DNA from: an uncultured Clostridia bacterium
GTDB taxonomy: Bacteria; Bacillota; Clostridia; Oscillospirales; Acutalibacteraceae
DNA: 21,181 nucleotides
Direction of reading: 5' to 3'
Assembly: GCA_947171615.1 (NCBI GenBank)
Contig: CAMVYG010000005.1
Location: forward strand, 1-21,181
In this document: positions 14,976-21,181 of the stretch, one piece after another
Layout of the letters: every line of letters begins with the position of its first letter
Position numbering within the stretch: position 1 is the first letter of the stretch
The notes under the pieces: generated by a model
Databases searched by the model: none
What the model saw: only the letters and a program-made list of their open reading frames with translations
What the model was told of the DNA's origin: nothing
Translations under genes and position numbers: made by a program

Positions 14976-16202
14976 ATGAGAAAGCTGCTGCACAGGCTGA
15001 AAAAAGAACATCTTGCGCTGCTGCGGTGTGCCTGCGGCTGGGTGCACTGCGCCCTGCTGGCGGCTCTGCTGCTCACCGGTATTGCGGAAGCCTTGGCGGT
15101 TTTATCGTTTCCCGGTGGTGCGCCGGATGCCGTATATCTGCGGGGGCTGTTGTTTGTGGTTCCCGCGGCGCTCTGCTATTATGCCGCCAAAAAAATCTCG
15201 CGCCTGTGGATCTATTTACCGGCGTCCGTGGGAATTGCGCTTTTCTCCTGGCTGCTGGTAGGAAATCCAGGCGGTGCGGTTTTGGCGGTGGTGCTCTGTT
15301 TCTTTCGTATGCTTTCGAAACTGGCTTCCGGAGAAGAGGAACGGCCGGTTGCTTCCGTGTTTGACGCGCCGCACTTTGCGGGGCTGCTTTTCTTTGGCCT
15401 TGCCTTTTTCATCAGCGCAGTGGGGGGCTTTCCGGCACTCCAAAGGAAGTCCGTGATCTCTGCTGTGCTTTATCTGCTGCTGTGTCTGCTGGACTCCGGA
15501 ATACAAAAAGTTGAAAGCTATCTTGCGCTGAACGGCTCCATGTCCCGGTTGCCTGCCGGCCGAATTGAAAAAACCGCCGGCGGCGCCGTGCTGTTGACGG
15601 TTGTTTTAGCGGCGGCTCTGCTGCTGCCTGCTGCTTTTGGAATGCAGGGAGATATTCGGATCGATCTTTCTCAAAAAAATTTTTCCAAAAGCTATACGCA
15701 GCCAAAACCTCAGGAGCAGGAGATCGACTCGGAGGGGCTCACAACATCGGTTCTGGAGCAATTACAGGGCGATCCTCCGCCGGTAATGCCCCAGTGGGTG
15801 CAGTATCTTTTTACCGCGGCGGCGGTGGTTTGCACAGCGACGGCAGCGGTCTATGCGGTGTACGGGATCTCCCGCCGTTTTCGCTCCGCTTTTCGGGATA
15901 ATCAGGATGTGGTGCAGTACCTTGGCACCGCTGCCGATGAGAAGTCTCCTTATGAAAAGCGTGGACGGAAAAAGCGTTCCGGATTGTTTGACCGATCCCC
16001 CAATGCTCTGATCCGCCGCCGCTATCGAAAACAGATTCTGCGGGCTTCGCCGGAACCGCCAAAACGGTGGCAGAGTCCGGCGGAGTTGGAGGCGACTGCC
16101 GGGCTGGAAAACGCCGAGCTGCACCGTCTCTACGAAAAGGCTCGGTACAGCGCCTTGCCCTGTACGCCGGAGGATGTTCGCCAGATGAAGGAAAATACAT
16201 AA
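14976..16202 (+). CDS. Eight-helix membrane protein with DUF4129-like C-terminus
   Basis: A 408-residue protein with about eight membrane helices: seven up to about residue 220, then an external loop, then one near 265-290, followed by a basic cytoplasmic tail. The end, LHRLYEKARYSALPCTPEDV, resembles the DUF4129 tail found on TgpA-like proteins that accompany MoxR and DUF58. Those usually carry an external transglutaminase domain; here the loop between helices 7 and 8 is only about 50 residues, with no Cys-His-Asp triad. ATG 14976 is used (AAGGA 14958-14962, a slightly long 13-base gap); TTG 14967 is the alternative. Last gene of the operon. Confidence 0.75.
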   Translation: MRKLLHRLKKEHLALLRCACGWVHCALLAALLLTGIAEALAVLSFPGGAPDAVYLRGLLFVVPAALCYYAAKKISRLWIYLPASVGIALFSWLLVGNPGGAVLAVVLCFFRMLSKLASGEEERPVASVFDAPHFAGLLFFGLAFFISAVGGFPALQRKSVISAVLYLLLCLLDSGIQKVESYLALNGSMSRLPAGRIEKTAGGAVLLTVVLAAALLLPAAFGMQGDIRIDLSQKNFSKSYTQPKPQEQEIDSEGLTTSVLEQLQGDPPPVMPQWVQYLFTAAAVVCTATAAVYAVYGISRRFRSAFRDNQDVVQYLGTAADEKSPYEKRGRKKRSGLFDRSPNALIRRRYRKQILRASPEPPKRWQSPAELEATAGLENAELHRLYEKARYSALPCTPEDVRQMKENT

Positions 16203-16208
16203 AAACAA

Positions 16209-16241
16209 CCCGCAGACTTTTTTCGTAAGTCTGCGGGCCTT
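16209..16241. terminator. Terminator between the convergent moxR operon and prfC
   Basis: An 11-bp perfect stem (16209-16219 with 16227-16237), a 7-base loop and a trailing CCTTTTC. It lies seven bases after one stop and about 22 bases from the other, so it probably serves both strands. Confidence 0.85.
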
Positions 16242-16258
16242 TTCCTGTTTGTCGTCCT

Positions 16259-17860
16259 TTAGCCCCGGGAAAATTCCGAGAGCAGCAGCCCTTCATTGTG
16301 CTCCAGGGCCCAATCGATGCTCCATTGGTTGGAGAACAGCAGCAGATACCGCCCCTTCATATCCTGCACCTTGCGGGTATCGGAGGTCAGGTTCAGCTTT
16401 TTCAGGTCGGTTTCCTCAAATTGGTTGTCGATCCACCGGATATGGGAATAGGGGAGACTGCTCATGTGGATGTCCACGTTGTATTCGTTTTCCATGCGGT
16501 ATTGGAATACGTCGAATTGCAGGGTGCCAACTACGCCCACGATCACTTCCTCCATGCCGGAGGCGATCTCCTGAAAGATCTGGATCGCCCCCTCCTGGGC
16601 GATCTGGGTAGCGCCCTTTACAAACTGCTTGCGCTTCATGGTATCCTTCTGCCGCACCAGGTTAAAAAGCTCCGGCGCAAAGGTGGGAATTCCCTCAAAG
16701 GTCAGCTTCTTTCCGGGAGCGCACAGGGTATCTCCAATGGAGAACACGCCGGGATCGAACACACCGATAATATCGCCGGCATAGGCTTCTTCAATGATCT
16801 CCCGGCTTTGGGCCATCATCTGCTGAGGCTGAGACAGCTTCATCTTTCTGCCGCCCTGTACATGCTCCACCTCCATGCCTTTTTCAAATTTGCCGCTGCA
16901 AATTCGGAGGAAGGCAATGCGGTCCCGGTGGGCCTTATTCATGTTGGCCTGGATCTTAAAGACAAAAGCGGAAAAATTCCCGTCAAAGGGATCCACAACG
17001 CCCTGAGCCGTACTGCGGGACAGGGGCGGGGGCGTAAGCTTCAAAAAGTTTTCCAGGAAAGGCTCTACGCCGAAGTTGGTGAGGGCAGAGCCGAAAAATA
17101 CGGGAGAAAGCTTGCCGTGGCGTACCTTTTCCAGATCAAATTCATAGCCCGCGCCATCCAGCAGCTCCACGTCATCGGTGAGAGTGCTGTACAAGGGCTC
17201 TCCGATCTCCTGACGCAGAGCATCGGAATCCAGCGCGTATTTCGTTTCCTTTACCTCTCTGCGCCCGGCGTTTTCCTCTTCCGGCTCAAACATCAGGATC
17301 TCCTGAGCTTCCCGGTCGTACACGCCCTTGAAGTCCCGTCCGGAGCCAATGGGCCAGTTCATGGGGTAGGTGCCGATGCCAAGCTCCTTTTCAATCTCGT
17401 CCAGCAGGTCGTAAGGGCTGCGGGAATCCCGATCCATTTTATTGATAAAGGTGAAAATGGGAATATCCCGCATAACGCACACCTTAAACAGCTTTCTGGT
17501 CTGCGCCTCCACGCCCTTGCTGGCGTCGATCACCATCACGGCGGAATCCGCGGCCATCAGGGTTCGGTAGGTGTCCTCGGAAAAGTCCTGGTGGCCGGGG
17601 GTGTCCAGAATATTGATGCAAAAGCCCTGGTATTCAAACTGCATTACAGAGGAGGTCACGGAAATGCCTCTCTGCTTTTCAATTTCCATCCAGTCTGATA
17701 CGGCATGGCGGGAATTTCGTTTTCCCTTTACCATGCCTGCCAGAGAAATGGCGCCGCCGTAAAGCAGGAATTTCTCCGTCAGCGTAGTTTTACCGGCGTC
17801 CGGGTGGGAAATAATGGCAAAGGTCCTGCGGCGTTCAATTTCGTTTTTATAGTTAGCCAA
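16259..17860 (-). CDS. prfC: Peptide chain release factor 3
   Basis: This 533-residue translational GTPase removes RF1/RF2 from ribosomes after peptide release. GTPase motifs: SHPDAGKTT (18-26), RGISVTSSV (64-72), DTPGH (86-90), NKMD (140-143), then domain 2 and C-terminal sections with PQQMMAQSREIIEEAYAGDI and VVGTLQFDVFQYRMENEY, diagnostic of RF3 over EF-G. Length matches E. coli RF3 (529). The start is TTG at 17860, with GAGGAG nine bases upstream and no competing ATG at the expected N-terminus. Single-gene unit with its own promoter. Confidence 0.96.
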   Translation of the reverse strand: MANYKNEIERRRTFAIISHPDAGKTTLTEKFLLYGGAISLAGMVKGKRNSRHAVSDWMEIEKQRGISVTSSVMQFEYQGFCINILDTPGHQDFSEDTYRTLMAADSAVMVIDASKGVEAQTRKLFKVCVMRDIPIFTFINKMDRDSRSPYDLLDEIEKELGIGTYPMNWPIGSGRDFKGVYDREAQEILMFEPEEENAGRREVKETKYALDSDALRQEIGEPLYSTLTDDVELLDGAGYEFDLEKVRHGKLSPVFFGSALTNFGVEPFLENFLKLTPPPLSRSTAQGVVDPFDGNFSAFVFKIQANMNKAHRDRIAFLRICSGKFEKGMEVEHVQGGRKMKLSQPQQMMAQSREIIEEAYAGDIIGVFDPGVFSIGDTLCAPGKKLTFEGIPTFAPELFNLVRQKDTMKRKQFVKGATQIAQEGAIQIFQEIASGMEEVIVGVVGTLQFDVFQYRMENEYNVDIHMSSLPYSHIRWIDNQFEETDLKKLNLTSDTRKVQDMKGRYLLLFSNQWSIDWALEHNEGLLLSEFSRG

Positions 17861-17956
17861 GAAAGTCAGCTCCTCACGGGAAATTCGCTGTTTTAGAGTG
17901 CGTTTGCGTCCTCTGTTAAAAAAGACTGTGCGGTTTCTGAAAAGATAACCCTGCTA

Positions 17957-17985
17957 TTATAGCATATGTGTATCTTTTAGGCAAG
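17957..17985 (-). promoter_or_regulatory. Vegetative promoter of prfC
   Basis: On the minus strand: TTGCCT (17985-17980), a 17-base spacer and TATAAT (17962-17957). The leader is about 90 bases. Confidence 0.82.
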
Positions 17986-18072
17986 ACGACGAACAAAGGG
18001 AATCAGAAGAAAAAAGGGGGTGCAGCGCTCCTGTGATTCCTGTGGAAAAACTCCCGGCTCCCCACCCATGCT

Positions 18073-18106
18073 TTGACAGAATTCCGGCTTTTTAAGGAGT
18101 ATACTC
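18073..18106 (+). promoter_or_regulatory. Possible promoter with overlapping palindrome, vWA gene
   Basis: TTGACA at 18073-18078 and TATACT at 18100-18105 are each near consensus, but the spacer is 21 bases, four more than ideal. The -10 sits inside a perfect 10-base palindrome, GAGTATACTC (18097-18106). Long spacing with a palindrome is seen in promoters that need a DNA-distorting activator; whether that applies here is inference. Confidence 0.4.
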
Positions 18107-18149
18107 TGTAGGATAAGACATGCTTTGAGACAGGGGAAGGAGGGCAGGC

Positions 18150-19937
18150 ATGATAAAACGGAATTGGCAAAAAAGCGCGGTACTGCTTTTTCTGGCGGCA
18201 GGCCTTCTTGTTTGCGTGAGAACGCCCGCAAAAGCGCTGGACTATGAGGCCGGGGTCAGAAGCAGCAAAAGCGTTTCCGTGCTGGACGAAACAGACCGCT
18301 CTTTTCAAATGGACTACAAGGTGTGGTCGGAGGATTGGATCAGCCGCGAGGCAGAGCCCTGCGATGTGATTTTGCTGCTGGAAACCTCTTCCCGAATGAA
18401 GGAAGATGCTTCCTACAAAAAAGAAAGCGGCACGCGCCTGGAGCAGATGCGGGCAGGTGCGTTGGATTTTTTGAAAGGGCTGGGAGAGCTTTCTCCCAAT
18501 TCCCGGGCAGGTTTGGTGTTTTTTGGAGGAAGCAAAGAGCAGGCGGCGCTGACAATTCTGGACGATTCGGGCCAAAGCGCTCTGGAAAAAGTAATTAACG
18601 CTCAGAAAGTCTCCGGCACGGAAACGCCGGAATACGCTGAGGCCTTAAAGCGGACTCAAGAGCTGGTAAAAGACAGAAACGGGCAGGAAGAACGCCCGCT
18701 GTATCTGGTCACGGTAACTGCCGGAGATTGGGCGGATCAGGGAACGGAGGCGCTTACCCGGCTTCAGGAGCTTCGCAAAACAGGCGCCAGAAGCTATACC
18801 CTTTCTTTGTGTGGAGATCCGCCGGAGGAGGCAGAAGAATTCTGGCAGTCCATGTCCTCTGCGCCCCTTTCCACCCACCACTATGTAATCGGGGGAGAAC
18901 TGAGCGGGTATCTGGCACAGGTGCAGCGGGAGATCGGAGCCGTGCTTGCGGTAGAGGTGGTTCAACGTCTGGACCCCCGCTTTACGCTGACGGAACAGGA
19001 ACAAAGGCGGCTTCGGGGAGAAGGAGCTCATCTGCTGGAAGGACAGGACGGCTCTTGGGAAATCTCCTGGGAGGTGGCGCTGCCCCGGAAGAAGGAAGCC
19101 GCCTGGACCGCTTCTGTAGCATTTCAGGCCAGGCCGGAATTTCCCGGCGGCAACGATGTCGCCACCGATCAGGAAGGAAGCGGGTTATACCGGGCCGGTA
19201 AGGAGATTTCTCCTTTGACTCGAACGTCAGTGAATGTTCCCCTGGTGCTGGAGGTACACGATCTGGAAGCAGAGCTGTTTCTGGGAGAAAGGGTGAGAAC
19301 CTGGAGAAAAGACGGCAGCATAGAAGACGCGATGATCGCTTCTCCACAGCCTGCCTGGTTTGGAAAAGGAAAAACCGGAAGCTTCTCCTATTTTTGGGAA
19401 ACAGAGCAGGGCGATCCTATTGGTTCACTGAAACAGCTGAATGCTTTGCAGCCGGAGGACGATACTGCTTACCGCCTTCGGATCACCTACCGACCTGATT
19501 CTGAGGGCGCGCTTTCCGCCGGAGCTCCGGTACAGGTCACGGAAAAATCGGCCTTCTATCGTATCCGTCTCATCACAGGCAAAATTCAAATCAAGGCGCA
19601 GGCGGGGGAGGGGGTAGATCTAAACCGAAATTCTTCCATGTTGTTTTCCCTAAAGTGCGATACCGGAGAAACCTTTTACCGCACCGCTTTTCTGGAAGCT
19701 GATCCGGAAGGGGGAAGGCTGTCCCTGGAAGGAGAGCTTTCCGGGCTTCCCTTCGGCGTGTACACGGTGATTCCAGTCCCCGGAAAAGGACTGAAATGCG
19801 AAGAAAGCTTTCAAATCTGTCGGCTGGGCGTATGGGAGGAGGACGATACCATCAGTACGGATCGTAAAACGGCTCAGGCGCGCTTCACTTTAAAAAATAT
19901 GTCTGCCTGGGAAGTGCCTTGGCAGAACCGGTCATAG
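18150..19937 (+). CDS. Secreted von Willebrand A-like domain protein with altered metal site
   Basis: A 595-residue protein with a signal peptide (basic MIKRNWQK, hydrophobic 9-24, TPAKA cleavage near 29/30). A vWA-like fold spans about 70-265. The first MIDAS motif, normally DxSxS, reads ETSSR (78-82); a plausible Thr remains in SGTETPEYAEAL (155-166); the last loop reads TAG (190-192) where TDG is usual. Metal binding is therefore probably weak or lost. A beta-rich middle follows, then a pilin/Cna-B-like module (about 485-565). No LPXTG, SLH or C-terminal membrane helix is visible, so it is secreted or held by a partner. ATG 18150 follows GGAAGGAGGG, a very strong site. The small membrane protein at 20012 is next in line. 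Confidence 0.8.
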   Translation: MIKRNWQKSAVLLFLAAGLLVCVRTPAKALDYEAGVRSSKSVSVLDETDRSFQMDYKVWSEDWISREAEPCDVILLLETSSRMKEDASYKKESGTRLEQMRAGALDFLKGLGELSPNSRAGLVFFGGSKEQAALTILDDSGQSALEKVINAQKVSGTETPEYAEALKRTQELVKDRNGQEERPLYLVTVTAGDWADQGTEALTRLQELRKTGARSYTLSLCGDPPEEAEEFWQSMSSAPLSTHHYVIGGELSGYLAQVQREIGAVLAVEVVQRLDPRFTLTEQEQRRLRGEGAHLLEGQDGSWEISWEVALPRKKEAAWTASVAFQARPEFPGGNDVATDQEGSGLYRAGKEISPLTRTSVNVPLVLEVHDLEAELFLGERVRTWRKDGSIEDAMIASPQPAWFGKGKTGSFSYFWETEQGDPIGSLKQLNALQPEDDTAYRLRITYRPDSEGALSAGAPVQVTEKSAFYRIRLITGKIQIKAQAGEGVDLNRNSSMLFSLKCDTGETFYRTAFLEADPEGGRLSLEGELSGLPFGVYTVIPVPGKGLKCEESFQICRLGVWEEDDTISTDRKTAQARFTLKNMSAWEVPWQNRS

Positions 19938-19965
19938 GGACAAAGAAGAGATCCATAAAATATAG

Positions 19966-19990
19966 GACGGCGCATTGCTTCTGTGCCGTC
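19966..19990 (+). other. Intercistronic hairpin between the vWA and small-protein genes
   Basis: GACGGCGCA (19966-19974) pairs with 19982-19990 with one G-U pair and a 7-base loop. No T tract follows, so it is probably an mRNA stability or processing element. Confidence 0.45.
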
Positions 19991-20011
19991 TCAAGAAGGA
20001 GAAAGAATCGG

Positions 20012-20158
20012 ATGCTTGAGGAAGGGAAATCCATGTATCTTGCAATTATTCTGGCCTATGTGGTATTGACGGTAGGGATCTGCTGGCTTCTGGCGCTGCG
20101 GGGAAGCCGCCGGACCAGAGAAAGGGAGGAGAAAAAGAGCTCGGCAGATAAGCTTTAA
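20012..20158 (+). CDS. Small single-helix membrane protein
   Basis: 48 residues: a short acidic start, one hydrophobic helix (about YLAIILAYVVLTVGICWLLA), then a strongly charged tail RGSRRTREREEKKSSADKL, implying the C-terminus is cytoplasmic. ATG 20012 follows AAGGAGA at nine bases; ATG 20033, after GGAAGGG, would give 41 residues and is almost as good. The frame is open further upstream but without a ribosome binding site. No family is recognised. It lies about 75 bases after the vWA gene with no terminator between, so the two may be coexpressed; a terminator follows. Confidence 0.65.
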   Translation: MLEEGKSMYLAIILAYVVLTVGICWLLALRGSRRTREREEKKSSADKL

Positions 20159-20226
20159 GAAGGGCAGCTTGCGGGAAAGCGACTTCGCTGAAAGGAAAAA
20201 CAGAAAATTTATGAAAAAAGAAATGC

Positions 20227-20251
20227 GGCGGAAGGCTTCTTCCGCCTTTTT
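20227..20251 (+). terminator. Rho-independent terminator after the small membrane protein
   Basis: An 8-bp perfect stem GGCGGAAG/CTTCCGCC (20227-20234 with 20239-20246), a GCTT loop and a five-T tail. Confidence 0.88.
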
Positions 20252-20282
20252 CCGTTTCTTTCCGCAGATGGGTATTTTCACC

Positions 20283-20311
20283 TTTACAAAGACTGGGATA
20301 TCATGTAAAAT
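20283..20311 (+). promoter_or_regulatory. Vegetative promoter of pyrH
   Basis: TTTACA at 20283-20288, a 17-base spacer and TAAAAT at 20306-20311, followed by a leader of about 77 bases to the ATG at 20395. Confidence 0.78.
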
Positions 20312-20394
20312 AGAGATAAGTATAAAACTGAGAGGCTGTGAAGCGCTGCATGCTGCTTTGCGACTTTGTGAGATCTTAGAAACGGAGGGATAAC

Positions 20395-21099
20395 ATGGTA
20401 CCCAAATATAAGAGAATTCTGTTGAAACTCAGCGGCGAGTCTCTGGCGGGAAAGCAGGGGCATGGGATCGATTTTGATACGGTGCTGGAAATCTGCAAGC
20501 CTGTTAAGCAGTGCGTGGATATGGGTGCGGAGGTGGCTATCGTTGTAGGCGGCGGCAATTTCTGGCGGGGCCGCAGCAGCGGGCAGATGGATCGCACCAG
20601 GGCCGACCATATGGGAATGCTGGCCACCGTCATCAATGCCCTGGGTGTGGCGGACGGTTTGGAGCAGCTTGGGCTGGATGTTCGGGTGCAGACAGCGATT
20701 GCCATGCAGGAGGTAGCCGAGCCCTATATTCGCAACCGGGCGGTGCGTCACCTGGAAAAGGGCCGGGTAGTGGTGTTTGGCTGCGGAACAGGAAATCCTT
20801 TTTTCTCCACAGATACCGGCGCCGCCTTGCGGGCTGCTGAAATCGATGCGGACGTGATTTTGAAGGCCACTATGGTAGACGGCGTGTACGACAGCGACCC
20901 CAAGAAGAATCCCGGCGCTGTAAAGTATGAGTCGCTTTCCTACATGGATGTGCTGAATCAGAACCTGGGCGTCATGGATATGACGGCAGCTTCCTTCTGC
21001 AAGGACAGGGATATTCCGTTCCTGGTATTCAGCATTGAAGACCCCCAGAATATCGTTCGGGCTGTGACAGGGGAAAATGTTGGCACACTGGTTCAATAA
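20395..21099 (+). CDS. pyrH: UMP kinase
   Basis: This 234-residue cytoplasmic kinase of the amino-acid-kinase fold phosphorylates UMP to UDP with ATP. It shows KLSGE (11-15), GGGNFWRG (52-59), DHMGM (71-75), GTGNPFFSTDT (131-141) and KATMVDGVYDSDP (157-169), all standard PyrH motifs; length fits the family (about 235-245). ATG 20395 follows GGAGGG. It has its own terminator-insulated promoter, so here it is not in an rpsB-tsf-pyrH run. The usual downstream partner frr is not visible in the remaining 82 bases. Confidence 0.97.
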   Translation: MVPKYKRILLKLSGESLAGKQGHGIDFDTVLEICKPVKQCVDMGAEVAIVVGGGNFWRGRSSGQMDRTRADHMGMLATVINALGVADGLEQLGLDVRVQTAIAMQEVAEPYIRNRAVRHLEKGRVVVFGCGTGNPFFSTDTGAALRAAEIDADVILKATMVDGVYDSDPKKNPGAVKYESLSYMDVLNQNLGVMDMTAASFCKDRDIPFLVFSIEDPQNIVRAVTGENVGTLVQ

Positions 21100-21181
21100 A
21101 GAAATTTAAGAAGCCGTTCCTGATCGGCGCGGTTTCTAATAAAAACGAGGCAGAGCCTTATTTTTAAGAAGCGAATAGAGA
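21100..21181 (+). other. Right-edge intergenic sequence with a weak hairpin
   Basis: No start codon with a good ribosome binding site is seen. TAAAAA (21140-21145) can pair with 21161-21166 around a GGC/GCC inner stem, giving a weak terminator-like hairpin. The next gene begins outside the window. Confidence 0.3.

Noticed and set aside
16298..17698. A 466-codon open frame on the plus strand, antisense to prfC
   Set aside because: prfC has every GTPase motif in the opposite direction. The antisense product resembles no family and begins without a ribosome binding site.

Overview
The window fits a spore-forming, anaerobic, moderately GC-rich member of the Clostridia, probably the Oscillospiraceae/Ruminococcaceae group and possibly a gut commensal. 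The reasons are a dipicolinate synthase pair (spore core), a DUF6483 protein, S-layer-homology anchoring, strong AGGAGG ribosome binding sites with textbook vegetative promoters, and two small hairpin-rich intergenic repeats of a type I recall from that group. The taxonomy is inference; no rRNA, tRNA or CRISPR array was seen.

Layout. (1) 1-4449: a large secreted M60-family zinc metallopeptidase, open at the left edge, with discoidin-like domains, an FN3-like module and three C-terminal SLH repeats, closed by a strong terminator. (2) 4450-4934: 485 bases with a perfect inverted repeat, what looks like a decayed ~55-codon gene, a terminator and the promoter of the next gene. (3) 4935-6134: a 12-helix MFS transporter. 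(4) 6228-8669, minus strand: tdh then kbl, which turn threonine into glycine and acetyl-CoA. Both kbl ends carry heptamer repeats, and two related hairpin elements lie on either side of tdh. (5) 9016-10855, minus strand: murC, then a terminator, then a DUF6483 gene. (6) 11108-12554, plus strand: dpaA-dpaB. (7) 12728-16202, plus strand: a MoxR ATPase, a possible 35-codon coupling ORF, a DUF58 protein and an eight-helix membrane protein with a DUF4129-like tail. (8) 16259-17860, minus strand: prfC (release factor 3), starting at TTG. (9) 18150-20158, plus strand: a secreted von Willebrand A-like protein with an altered metal site, followed by a small membrane protein. (10) 20395-21099: pyrH with its own promoter.

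How the genes fit together. Most of the window is housekeeping: peptidoglycan precursor synthesis, nucleotide supply, translation termination, threonine catabolism and spore dipicolinate. The accessory interest lies at the cell surface (the M60-SLH protease and the vWA protein), in the MoxR-DUF58-membrane cluster that has no transglutaminase domain in the window, and in the repeat-rich DNA around tdh/kbl. I see no clear evidence of a completely new multi-gene system. The best leads are the paired repeat elements, the metal-site-degenerate vWA protein with its small membrane partner, and the coupled 35-codon ORF.
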